Origin: Leptodactylus fallax
Lineage: Eukaryota; Chordata; Amphibia; Anura; Leptodactylidae
Assembly: GCA_947044405.1 (NCBI GenBank)
Contig: CAMRHE010000011.1
Coordinates: forward strand, 6,802,501-6,866,500
DNA: 64,000 nt
Reading direction: 5' to 3'
The notes beneath the pieces were generated by a model that saw nothing but the letters and a program-made list of their open reading frames with translations, searched no databases and had not been told where the DNA came from. The translations under genes and the position numbers were made by a program. The first letter of the stretch is position 1; every line of letters begins with the position of its first letter. This document shows positions 21,960-33,861 of this stretch, in pieces.

Positions 21960-22780
21960 ACTTTTTTTATTTCAACATTTTTATTGATTTTACATATTCA
22001 ATACATATTATGTAGTATAAACTATTACAACTATTTTTTGAACTATTTTTATCAAAAATTTAAATTTATGCACCATACACAAACATATTGTAATGTCTCT
22101 GCCTGTTCAGGTCTCTGCACCACCTTCCGCCCGCACGCCGTGGCTCAGGAGGCATGCTCAGTTTGATTTGTTGTTTAAGATTCTTTTTGCTCAGTCTAAA
22201 CACTGTCCTAGATTATGTAATTGATTTTCTGTCACACCCGTCTCCTTCACCTTGGTTTTCCTCTGCTCCACTAAAAGTTAATTTAAGCCTTGCCTGTGTG
22301 ATTGACAGCCTATCCTCCTATCAAGTCTGGGGCGGGTTCTTTCTTCCTATTTATTCTTTGCTCACGGTCACATTAGCACTTTCTATTGCTTCTGCGTACC
22401 TGCCTTTACTCTGTGTTGTTTTGTTACCTGAATTCCTATTCCAGACCTCTGGCTTTGTTTGTGACTATTCTTTTGGATTGTGATTTTGGCTAGCTTACCT
22501 CCCTTTGTGTTGTTCGTCCTGTCTACGTTCTGTGTTTTCACTTATTTTAAGCAGAGACTGTCGAATTGTTGCTGGCTGCCGCCTAGGACAGATTGGGCAA
22601 TTAGGCAGGGACAGTGGGGAGATTCAGCTTAGGGTCCACTGTCTTGTTGTGCCCCTCCCCCCAGGGTTCAGCAGCAGCACTGGGGAATTGCTCAACTGGC
22701 AATTTCCTTACACATATAAAACAATTACACCCAATTAACAACATAGTGCAACCCTTCCCCCTTCCCTCCAGTGTAATCTA
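21960..22780 (-). mobile_element. LINE 3'-end fragment, split by an LTR
   Basis: The minus strand ends in an A-rich tail with AATAAAAATGTTGAAAT, like the tails at about 14620 and 55510-55535. After removing the LTR (22089-22712) and one copy of its CATAT duplication, the two flanks form one continuous LINE 3' sequence. No coding part of the LINE is present. It lies within Helitron A. Confidence 0.6.
22089..22712 (+). mobile_element. Solo LTR with 5-bp target-site duplication
   Basis: The 624-bp segment starts TGTAATGTCTCTGCC and ends TTTCCTTACA (TG...CA). It is flanked by perfect CATAT repeats at 22084-22088 and 22713-22717, the length made by LTR-retrotransposon integrases. No internal coding sequence remains, so it arose by recombination between two LTRs. 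The parental family is not identified. Confidence 0.85.
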
Positions 22781-22831
22781 TAAGTAGTTCACGGGCAAAA
22801 GAGTAAAATTGGTTTACAGTTAAAGAACTAT

Positions 22832-24749
22832 CTATTGTAGTGCTTTTTGGTAAACAATGTTTCTGGTTTTACCTTCAGGTGCATATATGAAAAGATTTTT
22901 GGGGTTACCCACTCTAGAGAAAGCAACGTACAACTGTCCATGTGAAAAACACGGGCTCTCCAAATTAATGCCGGCTACTTTAAGTGATTGACCTTGTGCT
23001 TTGTTTATAGTCATAGCAAATGCAAGTCGGATTTGGAACTGCAGACACTTAAAATTGAAGGGCATTTTGCTTGGTAGCAAAGGAATACGCAGAATGAAAA
23101 CATTTTCTCCCTTAGAGTTTCCCATAAGAATAGTTCAATAACTTTGGGCATGAGACTTTTAATGCACAATCTTGTGCTGTTACACATTTTTGGTGGGTCA
23201 AGGTTCCGAAGCAAAATTATTGTGGCTCCTATTTTTAAAGTGAGCTTATGCGGTGGCATTCCAGGAGGCTCCAAAGAATTCAGGAACTCCAATGGATACA
23301 TTACGGCTTGTTCACTCTCCATGACTGAATCAATAAACAATTATATGGTCACTAGACCAGGCAGCCTTCCTTGAATTAATAGATTTATGGAGCTGACACT
23401 ATCATTTTTAGGCGCTAGGATTGCTTGTTCACAAAGCCACTGATGGTTGTTAAAATTGTTACAAATATCAAGGAAAATTTGGTCAATAAGTTCCATTACC
23501 AAAGATGTCATTTCACAAAAATCTTCCGGAAAGGAAATGAGACCAGTAGTGGAATCAGTAGGGAACCTGTCATTTCCAAGGCATAGTAGCTGGTGTGTAA
23601 ATTTGTCCACAGTTGTATTTCCCATCAATTGAACCCTCATATTAGTAGTAAGAGTTTGCTTCTGAACATGTATCCACAGATAAGAAGATTTTAGACAGGC
23701 ATTCAGCTCATCCGCTGGTGTTGCTCCCTTAAGAACAGGTAACGCCTGGCAGAAGTCACCTGCAAAAATTACAACAATTCCCCCATTAAACAGTCGGTTC
23801 CCTGCCTGATATTTCAAGGTGCGATCAAGGGCCTCGACCGCTTTCTCGTGCGCCATGATACATTCATCCCAAACAATTACTTTGCAAGTTTGTAATACCT
23901 TAACTTTCCCAGAGCCCTTAGTGATATTACAGACAGGAGTTTCTGACAGCACTATATTAAAGGGCAATCCTAGTGCTGAATGAGCCGTGCGCCCTCCATC
24001 TAAAAGAGTGGCCGCAATCCCAGATGATGCAACAGCCAAGGCAATGTCATTGTTTGAGCGAATTTCTGCAAGCCAGAAAATTAATGAAAAATGTTTTACC
24101 AGTACCTCCTGGTGAAATCTAGGAAAAATAGTCCCCCATTTCCACTGGAAATCTGACCCATAATTGCCATATAGGCCGATCTTTGGTCATCAACCAAAAG
24201 AGGCTTATTTAATATGACAAATTCTTTACATTTTTCCAAATCATAGCTCTTTTCTTGCAGAATATCTCTGTTCATAATATCAAAGTCTGGTCGATTTGGT
24301 GCTGGTAAACCTAATTCTATTAGAGTTTTACTATTGATAGATATGCACCTTTCTTCTAACATCAAGAGGGCTTTGTTGAATATGTCAGCAGTGAAATTTA
24401 AGTCCAAGTCTAGAGTAACTCTCCTTTGCACTCTAAGTATATCTTCACTAAGATATTTTTTGTATTTGTCCCAAAGCGCGCAGGTATTGGAAGGTGCGCA
24501 GGTTGTAATTATTATAGCGAACAAGTCTCTTAGTTGAAGTGGAAAGCGAGTGACAGGTGCTTCCTGCAATGTCATGCCCCAGTGTTGATCGTCTTCGATC
24601 AGACCACGCTTTTGGCATGCTTCCCTGTAAGTTTGACACAGCTCTCCTTCAACTATTTTCAAATCTGTGAAAGAAGTTGGCCCACGGACAGTGTGAAACA
24701 GTAATCGGAGGTAGTAACACTCTATGCTGTTTGGATGCACTGTATACAC
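22832..24749 (-). pseudogene. Helitron A PIF1-type helicase domain
   Basis: The minus strand encodes a PIF1-family helicase. The P-loop (PGGTGKT) is near 24105-24085 but out of frame with the preceding GGLFFLD. Then come SSGIAATLL, the Walker B segment VIVWDEC (about 23885), GDFCQALPVL, and C-terminal motifs MTINKAQGQSL (about 23000) and GQLYVAFSRVGN, ending at 22832. Frameshifts lie at the P-loop and near 23345. The helicase unwinds DNA during rolling-circle movement. Confidence 0.85.
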
Positions 24750-24859
24750 ACATCCAAGAGCATCACTGGAATGTCCGTCCCATCCTGGGACCCTTGCACC
24801 TTGTTTCCTCTTGCAAAATACTTTTCTCGATTTAATCCATGTATAATATTTTGGAACAT

Positions 24860-26820
24860 CTGACTATAATAAAGTCCTTGCAAATGGATCTGCTTGACAT
24901 AGGAGAAAGAAAGCTGTCAATGTTGTATTGGGTGGTCGAGCAGCTCTTTCCTCTGCATTCTTGGGAGTAAAATAAACTCGTTCATTTTCAAGATGGACAC
25001 TGAGATGAACTAAAGTCGGATGTCTTTCATGGAAGGGAAAATTTAGTAATCGCCACACGGCTTCATTACTACTTATACACCTTCCTATCTGATACAGCAT
25101 AATCTCATCAGATGTACATTTTGGATTCTCTAGCTGGAAAACTGCCATATCACTGCCCTTGTTAATATATTTGCAAATGTATTTATTGACTTAGCAGAGT
25201 TACAATATTCTACGTTAATGTGCGCATCAATCATTTTTGAAAGCAGTGGAGAGTAAGGTACAATGCATCGATTATCTATTTCAAGATCTGTGTTTTGTTT
25301 AACCTATTTTAATCTGATTGTAGCAGTACATCCTCCCTGTTCAGGTTTCCATCTTATGTAAAGAGGATAACCATCATCTCCTGTTTGTGTTTCTACAATC
25401 AAGTTGCGAGGATACTTTTTAGGACATTTTCCTTACTTCATACATGGCGATCTTGGGTTAAGTGGCCCACATGGCCCATGGATCATATTTTTAGAAATAG
25501 TTTCAAAAAGTACCAGATCCTCTTCTGGATTTGGAAACTCAGCAGAAATAACACTGTCAATTAGATCAGGGCGTATCTTATCCTTTAGACATATCAGTAA
25601 ATGAGCATGTGGAAGACCTCTTTTTTGCCGCTCAATTGAATACATCCAACACTGACTTTCACCAAAAATGTAAGACTTTGTAATTATGTCCATGAGCTTG
25701 ATCAGTTTTTGTTTAAAAACGCCTTGCTATTAAATCATGTCGATCAGAGGGGCCCTGACCATTCAGAAGCTCTTCTTTTATCTCTGGCCAAATTGGATTA
25801 CATGTAACTGTAATAAACAAATCAGGACGACCATATATCTGACCATATCATGGCATCCTGAGCATACTCATGCATATGTCTTGGACTTCCAGTAAATGTA
25901 GCTGGTAAAATAAAAATACGCCCAATGTCAGCCATGTTGCCATCATCCCTTAAATGAATGTATTCATCCACTCTAAGTTTTTGTTGGTTCAATCGTATGT
26001 ACAAAAGATGCTCACTTTCCACCTTGGCATACATATCAACTATAAATTGATGAAAAAGTTGCCTACATTTTAAAATGTGGTTAGAAGACCCATGTCTGAT
26101 CATTATTTGGTAGGCATAAAAGTCCATAGCTGATATTTTTTTATTGGTTGGCCTAGCAGTCTTGGGATCAGATTAAAGTGATAGCCATCTTGGCCATTCC
26201 AAAATATTATCGGATATTGCAGAGCATCATATGATCTATGTGTTTCTGCAATATGTTGAAGATTGTCGCTTCTTCGCTGAATAATTGTATCTCGGCTTTG
26301 GAAGTCCTGTCCAACCAGTACAATAGCTACTTCGTTAACAGTGGGAGAATTAAATCGCCTTTCATGCTCACCAAACGGTGTCTTGTCTGCTCTTATTACA
26401 ACTTGATATTCATCACGTGGCATTCTTTCTAAGGCTGTTTTGAAAAGGTTTACTAACTGATTGTGCTGATGGAAAAATCTTTGCAAATTCAACACAATCT
26501 CTTTTTTTGTCTTAAGTATAGCTTCACAATGTCTATCAGCTTGCATTTGTTCATCTCCCAAAAAATAAATTTGTAAAAACTTTGGATCTTCATTTGCTAC
26601 AGGAAGCATTGAACCGATTTTGTGATATATTTGGCCCTGGACTTTAAAAGTTGGCATAAATCCTGCTTCCTGGAATCAAGCTGTCGTACCAAAGGATATA
26701 TTTGGCCCTGCACTTTAAAAGTTGGCATAAATCCTACTTCCTGGAGTCCAGCTGTCGTACCAAAGGATGTCATCTGGAAAGATGAATTGTATCTCCTAAT
26801 ATTTTGCAGAAAATGCTTTG
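24860..26820 (-). pseudogene. Helitron A Rep (HUH nuclease) and N-terminal domain
   Basis: From 26830 downwards the minus strand reads NIRRYNSSFQMTSFG, then KVQGQIYHKIGSMLP (Helitron N-terminal domain). These are followed by RLNQQKLRVDEY, then ERQKRGLPHAHLLICL with the HAH form of the HUH metal-binding motif (about 25600). The two-tyrosine motif YICKYINKGSD is present near 25180 but one base out of frame. Stops and frameshifts separate the blocks. Rep nicks and joins the element ends using the two tyrosines. Confidence 0.85.
26626..26767. repeat. 71-bp tandem duplication in Helitron A Rep
   Basis: TTTGGCCCTGGACTTTAAAA at 26630 is repeated as TTTGGCCCTGCACTTTAAAA at 26701. The two 71-bp copies differ at several positions, so the duplication is not recent. 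Since 71 is not a multiple of three, it shifts the Rep frame. Confidence 0.85.
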
Positions 26821-28433
<1,613 letters not shown>

Positions 28434-28434
28434 T

Positions 28435-29525
28435 ATGTCCGCAAATATGAACGGCCACATCTCTTCATTACTTTCACATGCAATCCAGACTGGCCAGAAA
28501 TTAAGACCATGCAAATCCCTAGCCAGCCCAACATTGTGCGACATGACTTGGTTGCACGAGTCTTTCAGCTAAAAGTGAACAAGCTATTGGATTTTCTCAC
28601 CAAGGGTTGCATTTTTGGAGAACCCCAGTGTTGGTGTTACACAATAGAATGGCAAAAGCGAGAATTGCCCCACTCTCACATTTTATTGTGGCTTAAGGAA
28701 AAGATTCAGCCAAACCAGATTGATTCAATAATTAGTGCTGAAATACCTAACAAAGAAGTGGATCCTGCACTCTTCCAGACGATCACCAAGCACATGATTC
28801 ATGGCCCCTGTGGAGCAGGTTACCCAAATCCAGGCTGTGTGGACCAGGGTAAATGCAAAAAGAGATACCCAAGGCAGCTTTTATTTGAAACGCAGAATGA
28901 TCATGATGGCTACCCATTGTACCGGCGTAGAAAGCCTGGCGAAGGTGGTTTCTCATTCATCAAAAGGGTCAAAGTGCTGACTGTTGAAAATGGTCATCAG
29001 GTTATGCGCATGGCCAGTGTTGAAATTGACAACAGGTTCGTTGTTCCATATTCTCCACTTTTGTGCAAGGTATTTCATGCTCACATTAATGTGGAGTTCT
29101 GCAGTTCCGTCTCAGCTATAAAGTACATCTGCAAATACATTTACAAGGGTTCTGATCAATCGATTTTTGCAATTACAAACAATGAAACTGTTGCTAATGA
29201 AGTTCAACAGTATCAACATGGCCGCTACATAAGTAGCAACAAAGCTGTCTGGCGAATTCTCGGATTTCCCATTCATAAGAGACATCCGATGGTTCAGCAT
29301 CTCTCTGTTCACTTGGAAAATGGCCAGAGAGTGTATTTTACTACTGACAATGCACCTCAAAGAGCTCAGAATCCATCTAGAATAACTCTGACAGCATTTT
29401 TTCAACTGTGTCAGAGATACAAATTTGCAAGGATGCTACTTTATGTTGAGGTTCCTACTTACTACACGTGGACTACTGCAAAGACATGGCAAGCTCACAA
29501 ACAAGGCACTCGCATTCCAGGTTAA
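28435..29525 (+). pseudogene. Helitron B Rep (HUH nuclease), 5'-truncated
   Basis: An open stretch of about 363 codons with FITFTCNPDWPEI, then WQKRELPHSHILLWL, where the HUH motif reads HSH (Ser replaces the usual hydrophobic residue). The zinc-like region has GYPNPGCVDQGKCKKRYP, and the twin tyrosines are in IKYICKYIYKGSD. It ends at a TAA at 29523-29525, beyond which the same protein continues in the next blocks. The missing N-terminus corresponds to the part Helitron A still has at 25850-26820. Rep would nick the DNA ends. Confidence 0.85.
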
Positions 29526-29600
29526 AATGTTGTTGCTACTAATGCGCTTGGCATAGTCTACACTGTTCACCCTATCTTTGAAGAATGCTTTTATCTTCGT

Positions 29601-31483
29601 ATGTTACTTCATGTTGTTCGAGGTCCAACATCCTTTGAAGCACTCTTGACGGTCAACGGTACACTTTGTCACTCATACAAAGAAGCATGTTTGAGACTTG
29701 GCTTACTTGATAATGACCAACAATGGCATGATTGCATTCAGGAGGCAGTAATAAGCAAATCACCTGTCAAAATCAGAGAGCTGTTGGCGATCATTCTCAC
29801 ATGCTGCCATCCTTCCAAACCTCAGCAGCTCTGGGAACAATACAAACAACAAATGGCTGAAGATGTCCTGCACCTTGCCCAGCAACAAGAAAATCATAAT
29901 TCACTGCAGTTGACTCCTCTAATTGAGAATCAGGCGCTGATTTTTTTGGAAGACAAAGTCTTGCAAATGACTGGTTTATGTTTGTCACAGTTTGACTTGC
30001 AATCACCACAACGGCATGGTCATCAACAAGTGAGCTATGAGTTCCTCAGAGAAACTGCTTATGATCTTAGCCAACTAACACAATATGTTGCTACAAATGA
30101 GCCCATGCTTGACAATGTGCCAGAACAAAAGAATGTTTATAAAACTCTTCAAGATATTCAAAGAAACACCGGAGGCATCTACTTCCTGGAGGAACAGGAA
30201 AAACCTCTCTCATTAATCTGCTTCTTGCCAAAGTACGAAGTGCTGGTGACATTGCTCTTGCAACTGCTTCATCTGGCATAGCTGCCACTTTACTCAATGG
30301 TGGCAGGACTGCACACTCCACTTTCAAGTTGCCACTTGATTTGACCAGGGAGGAAACCTCTGTTTGCAATTTAAATGCAGAATCAGCCATGGGCGATGTT
30401 CTCAGAAGATGCAAATTTATTGTCTGGGATGAATGCACCATGGCACACAAGCATGGCTTAGAAGCAGTCAACAAAACACTTCAGGACTGCAGACAAAATA
30501 GGAAACTGATGGGAGGAGTATTGTTTTTACTGGCTGGAGACTTTAGGCAGACATTGCCAATCGTGTAAAGAGGCACAGTAGCTGATGAGCTGAATGCTTC
30601 CCTGAAAGCTTCACCACTTTGGCGTTTTGTCAAGAGGCTTACACTCAGTACAAACATGCGTGCCCTTACTTCTGGCTACAATACTGCACAGCAATTTGCG
30701 CAAATGTTGCTACAGCTTGGAAGCGGCCAACTCAATGATGCACGTGGACATGTGTCTTTTCCTGCAAAATTCTGTAACATTGTTCCATCACTTGCTGACT
30801 TAAAAAACAATGTATTTCCTGGCTTTGCTCAGATATTTGCACAAGGTAGGGAGGTTTACTATCCTTGGCTTTGTGAACGGGCAATTTTGGCTCCCAGGAA
30901 CAATGCAGTGAATGTGATTAATGCTGAAATTTTGAGAGACATACCAGGACAAATTTTCACATACACTGCTGTTGACACAACTATAAATCTTGAGGACAAT
31001 GTAGAATACCCTGTTGAGTTTTTGAATTCCTTAGAACCAACTGGAATGCCGCCATATTGCTTAGAATTGAAAGTTGGAGCTCCAATAATACTGTTAAGAA
31101 ATGTTGATGTACCACGACTTTGCAATGGAATCCGACTTTGTGTCAAACAATGCATGCCTCATGTTATTGAGGCTACAATACTGACAGGCTGCTCTCAGAA
31201 TGAAGATGTATTTATTCCTCGCATCCCTCTAATCCACAATGACAAGCATTCACCATTGCATTTTAAGAGACTACAGTTTCCTGTTCGACTTTCTTTTGCA
31301 ATGACAATTAACAAGGCACAAGGTCAGTCCCTGAAAATTGCTGGTGTCAACTTGGAACTACCATGCTTCTCTCATGGACAACTACATGTTGCCTGCTCTA
31401 GAGTTGGCTCAGGCAGAAACCTTTACATACTTGCACCGGAGAACAAGACAGCAAATGTAGTTTATCCAAGAGTACTGTCTTAG
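29601..31483 (+). pseudogene. Helitron B helicase domain, three breaks
   Basis: It begins MLLHVVRGPTSFEALL, a block that leads into the PIF1 helicase of Helitrons. The P-loop PGGTGKT is at about 30187-30207 but out of frame, apparently by a 10-bp loss between repeated CCTGGA motifs. Walker B is FIVWDECTMAH (about 30418), then AGDFRQTLPIV with a TAA at 30566-30568. The last block (30656-31483) keeps LEDNVEYPVEFLNSL, MTINKAQGQSL and GQLHVACSRVG and ends at 31483. Confidence 0.85.
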
Positions 31484-31757
31484 ATTTCTACTAAATTAGA
31501 ATATTTTCTACCTTTTGTTTTCCACTGTTACACACTTATTGACATTGTTGAAATGTTTCATTTGTTTCCTGTATGATTAAATAAATATATAATCTTTAAG
31601 AGTACAATTACTTCTATTTTGTAGTAAAAGGTTTACTTTAAGGGAAATTATGTCCTCAAACCAGTAGAAAATATTTTAAACACACACACAAACAAACATA
31701 CAAAATACACCAGTGTCAATTCTTATGGGGCCACTACACAAACAAAAAATGAAATAT

Positions 31758-31786
31758 ACCCGTGCGAAGCCGGGTCCTTCTGCTAG
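31758..31786 (+). terminator. Helitron B 3' hairpin and CTAG end
   Basis: ACCCG and CGGGT form a 5-bp stem around an 8-nt loop, followed 7 nt later by CTAG. Helitron termination uses such a hairpin about 10 nt before a CTRR end. The next base is T, fitting insertion between A and T. Confidence 0.8.
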
Positions 31787-32106
31787 TGTCTATATAAATT
31801 GTACTAAGTATATTACAAAACAACTTAAAAATAATACATTTTTTAAAACAAAAGCGTGAATGCAAAAAGTATGGGAAGGGTAAACCAAAGCAGCAATAAC
31901 AAGCAGTAACTGGTATTCATGAGGTGAGTTAGAGCTTCAAGAAAATAACCAGACTTACCAAATCTCCAGTTTAGTTAACTAAGTGAATTACCCATTCTTA
32001 GAGTGACCACACATAGATATAAATCGGATACTTAGCATATACCTTTGTATTAACTTATTGGGAGATTACATTACTATTAGAAAAGGTTCAAAACTTGTGA
32101 CATACA
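31787..32106. other. Non-coding, unassigned
   Basis: AT-rich single-copy-looking DNA between the Helitron B terminus and the next Tc1 element. I see nothing further. Confidence 0.5.
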
Positions 32107-32108
32107 TA

Positions 32109-33733
32109 CAGTACAGACCAAAAGTTTGGACACACCTTCTCATTCCAAGAGTTTTCTGTATTTTCATGACTATAAAAATTGTAGATTCACACTGAAGGCA
32201 TCAAAACTATGAATTAACACATGTGGAATTATATACTTAACAAAAAAAAAGTGTGAAACAAGTGAAAATGTCTTATATTCTAGGTTCTTCAAAGTAGCCA
32301 CCTTTTGCTTTGATTACTGCTTTGCACACTCTTGGCATTCTCCTGAGGAGCTTCAAGAGGTAGTCACCTGAAATGGTTTTCACTTCACAGGGGTGCCCTG
32401 TCAGGTTTAATAAGTGGGATTTCTTGCCTTAAAAATGGGGTTGGGACCATCAGTTGTGTTGTTCAGAAGTCAGGTGGATACACAGCTGATAGTCCTACTG
32501 AATGGAGTGTTAGAATTTGTATTATGGCAAGAAAAAAGCAGCTAAGTAAAGAAAAAGGAGTGGCCATCATTACTTTAAGAAATGAAGGTCAGTCAGTCCG
32601 AAAAATTGGGAAAACTTTGAAAGTGTCCCCAAGTGCAGTGGCCAAAACCTTCAAGCGCTACAAAGAAACTGGCTCACATGAGGACCGCCCCAGGAAAGGA
32701 AGACCAAGAGTCACCTCTGCTGTGGAGGATAAGTTCATCCGAGTCACCAGCCTCAGAAATCGCAGGTTAACAGCAGCTCAGATTAGAGACCAGGTCAATG
32801 TCACACAGAGTTCTAGCAGCAGACACATCTCTACAACAACTGTTAAGAGGAGACTGTGTGCAGCAGGCCTTCATGGTAAAATAGCTGCTAGGAAACCACT
32901 GCTAAGGACAGGCAACAAGCAGAAGAGACTTGTTTGGGCTAAAGAACACAAGGAATGGACATTAGACCTGTGGAAGTCTGTGCTTTGGTCTGATGAGTCC
33001 AAATTCTTTGGTTCCAACCACCGTGTATTTGTGCGACGCAGAAAAGGTGAACGAATGGACTCTACATGCCTGGTTCCCACTGTGAAGCATGGAGGAGGAG
33101 GTGTGATGGTGTGGGGGTGCTTTGCTGGAGACACTGTTGGGGATTTATTCAAAATTGAAGGAATACTGAACCAGCATGGTTACCACAGCATCTTGCAGCG
33201 GCATGCTATTCCATCCGGTTTGCGTTTAGTTGGACCATCATTTATTTTTCAACAGGACAATGACCCCAAACACACCTCCAGACTGTGTAAGGGCTATTTG
33301 ACCAAGAAGGAGAGTGATGGGGTGCTACGCCAGATGACCTGGCCTCCACAGTCACCAGACCTGAACCCAATCGAGATGGTTTGGGGTGAGCTGGACCGCA
33401 GAGTGAAGGCAAAAGGGCCAACAAGTGCTAAGCATCTCTGGGAACTACTTCAAGACTGCTGGAAGACCATTTCAGGTGACTACCTCTTGAAGCTCATCAA
33501 GAGAATGCCAAGAGTGTGCAAAGCAGTAATCAAAGCAAAAGGTGGCTACTTTGAAGAACCTAGAATATAAGACATGTTTTCAGTTGTTTCACACTTTTTT
33601 GTTAAGTATATAATTCCACATGTGTTAATTCATAGTTTTGATGCCTTCAGTGTGAATCTACAATTTTTATAGTCATGAAAATACAGAAAACTCTTGGAAT
33701 GAGAAGGTGTGTCCAAACTTTTGGCCTGTACTG
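32109..33733 (+). mobile_element. Tc1-like DD38E element (Intruder-like), apparently complete
   Basis: TA at 32107-32108 and 33734-33735 flank a 1625-bp element. The left end is CAGTACAGACCAAAAGTTTG and the right end inverted is CAGTACAGGCCAAAAGTTTG. The inverted match runs for about 273 bp with few mismatches (32109-32381 against 33461-33733). It therefore includes the last 37 codons of the transposase on the right and their antisense copy on the left. The single gene is open. Of all elements in the window this is the best preserved. Confidence 0.95.
32524..33570 (+). CDS. Tc1-family transposase, DD38E, intact 348 aa
   Basis: One uninterrupted 348-residue frame starts MARKKQLSKEKGVAI. A first HTH lies at about residues 5-50 (SVRKIGKTLKVSPSAV) and a basic hook GRPRVTS at about 60. 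A second HTH region lies at about 70-120, followed by the DDE nuclease domain. Catalytic residues are D157 (WSDES), D245 (QQDNDPKH) and E284 (DLNPIEM). There are 38 residues between the second Asp and the Glu, four more than in classic Tc1, because of an insertion (KKESDG region). This spacing is that of the published DD38E 'Intruder' family, a sister of DD34E Tc1. No stop, frameshift or lost catalytic residue is visible, so activity is possible but untested. Confidence 0.93.
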   Translation: MARKKQLSKEKGVAIITLRNEGQSVRKIGKTLKVSPSAVAKTFKRYKETGSHEDRPRKGRPRVTSAVEDKFIRVTSLRNRRLTAAQIRDQVNVTQSSSSRHISTTTVKRRLCAAGLHGKIAARKPLLRTGNKQKRLVWAKEHKEWTLDLWKSVLWSDESKFFGSNHRVFVRRRKGERMDSTCLVPTVKHGGGGVMVWGCFAGDTVGDLFKIEGILNQHGYHSILQRHAIPSGLRLVGPSFIFQQDNDPKHTSRLCKGYLTKKESDGVLRQMTWPPQSPDLNPIEMVWGELDRRVKAKGPTSAKHLWELLQDCWKTISGDYLLKLIKRMPRVCKAVIKAKGGYFEEPRI

Positions 33734-33861
33734 TATCTGGGCATGACAGATTTGTATATTATATAAATTTATTGTAAATATTTCCTTTCCAAACCATCAG
33801 CAACTCCACTTGTTTGCATCCCTGTTAGAGTAATTTAAATAGTTAACCTCATAAATATATA

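Larger units (their letters stand above)
20159..26820 (-). mobile_element. Helitron A (minus strand) with nested insertions
   Basis: A minus-strand Rep-helicase pseudogene occupies 22832-26820. Its 3' terminus is proposed at 20159, where the minus strand reads CGAAGCCGTAGGTATTCTAC and then TAGT. That gives a near-palindromic GC-rich block followed by CTAG next to T, as expected for a Helitron 3' end. Between the terminus and the coding region lie a Tc1 element (20226-21838) and a LINE tail with a solo LTR (21960-22780). The 5' side ends abruptly at 26820 where a truncated Tc1 element starts. No 5'-TC end is visible. Confidence 0.75.
28435..31786 (+). mobile_element. Helitron B (plus strand), 5' part missing
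   Basis: Coding sequence starts abruptly after the Tc1 right end, in the middle of Rep (VRKYERPHLFITFTCNP). It runs through a helicase to about 31483, and then to a 3' terminus at 31786. The terminus has the hairpin ACCCG(TGCGAAGC)CGGGT at 31758-31775, an 8-nt spacer-like stretch, and CTAG at 31783-31786 followed by T. The 5' end and Rep N-terminus are absent. Protein blocks differ enough from Helitron A to be a separate, diverged copy. Confidence 0.85.
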
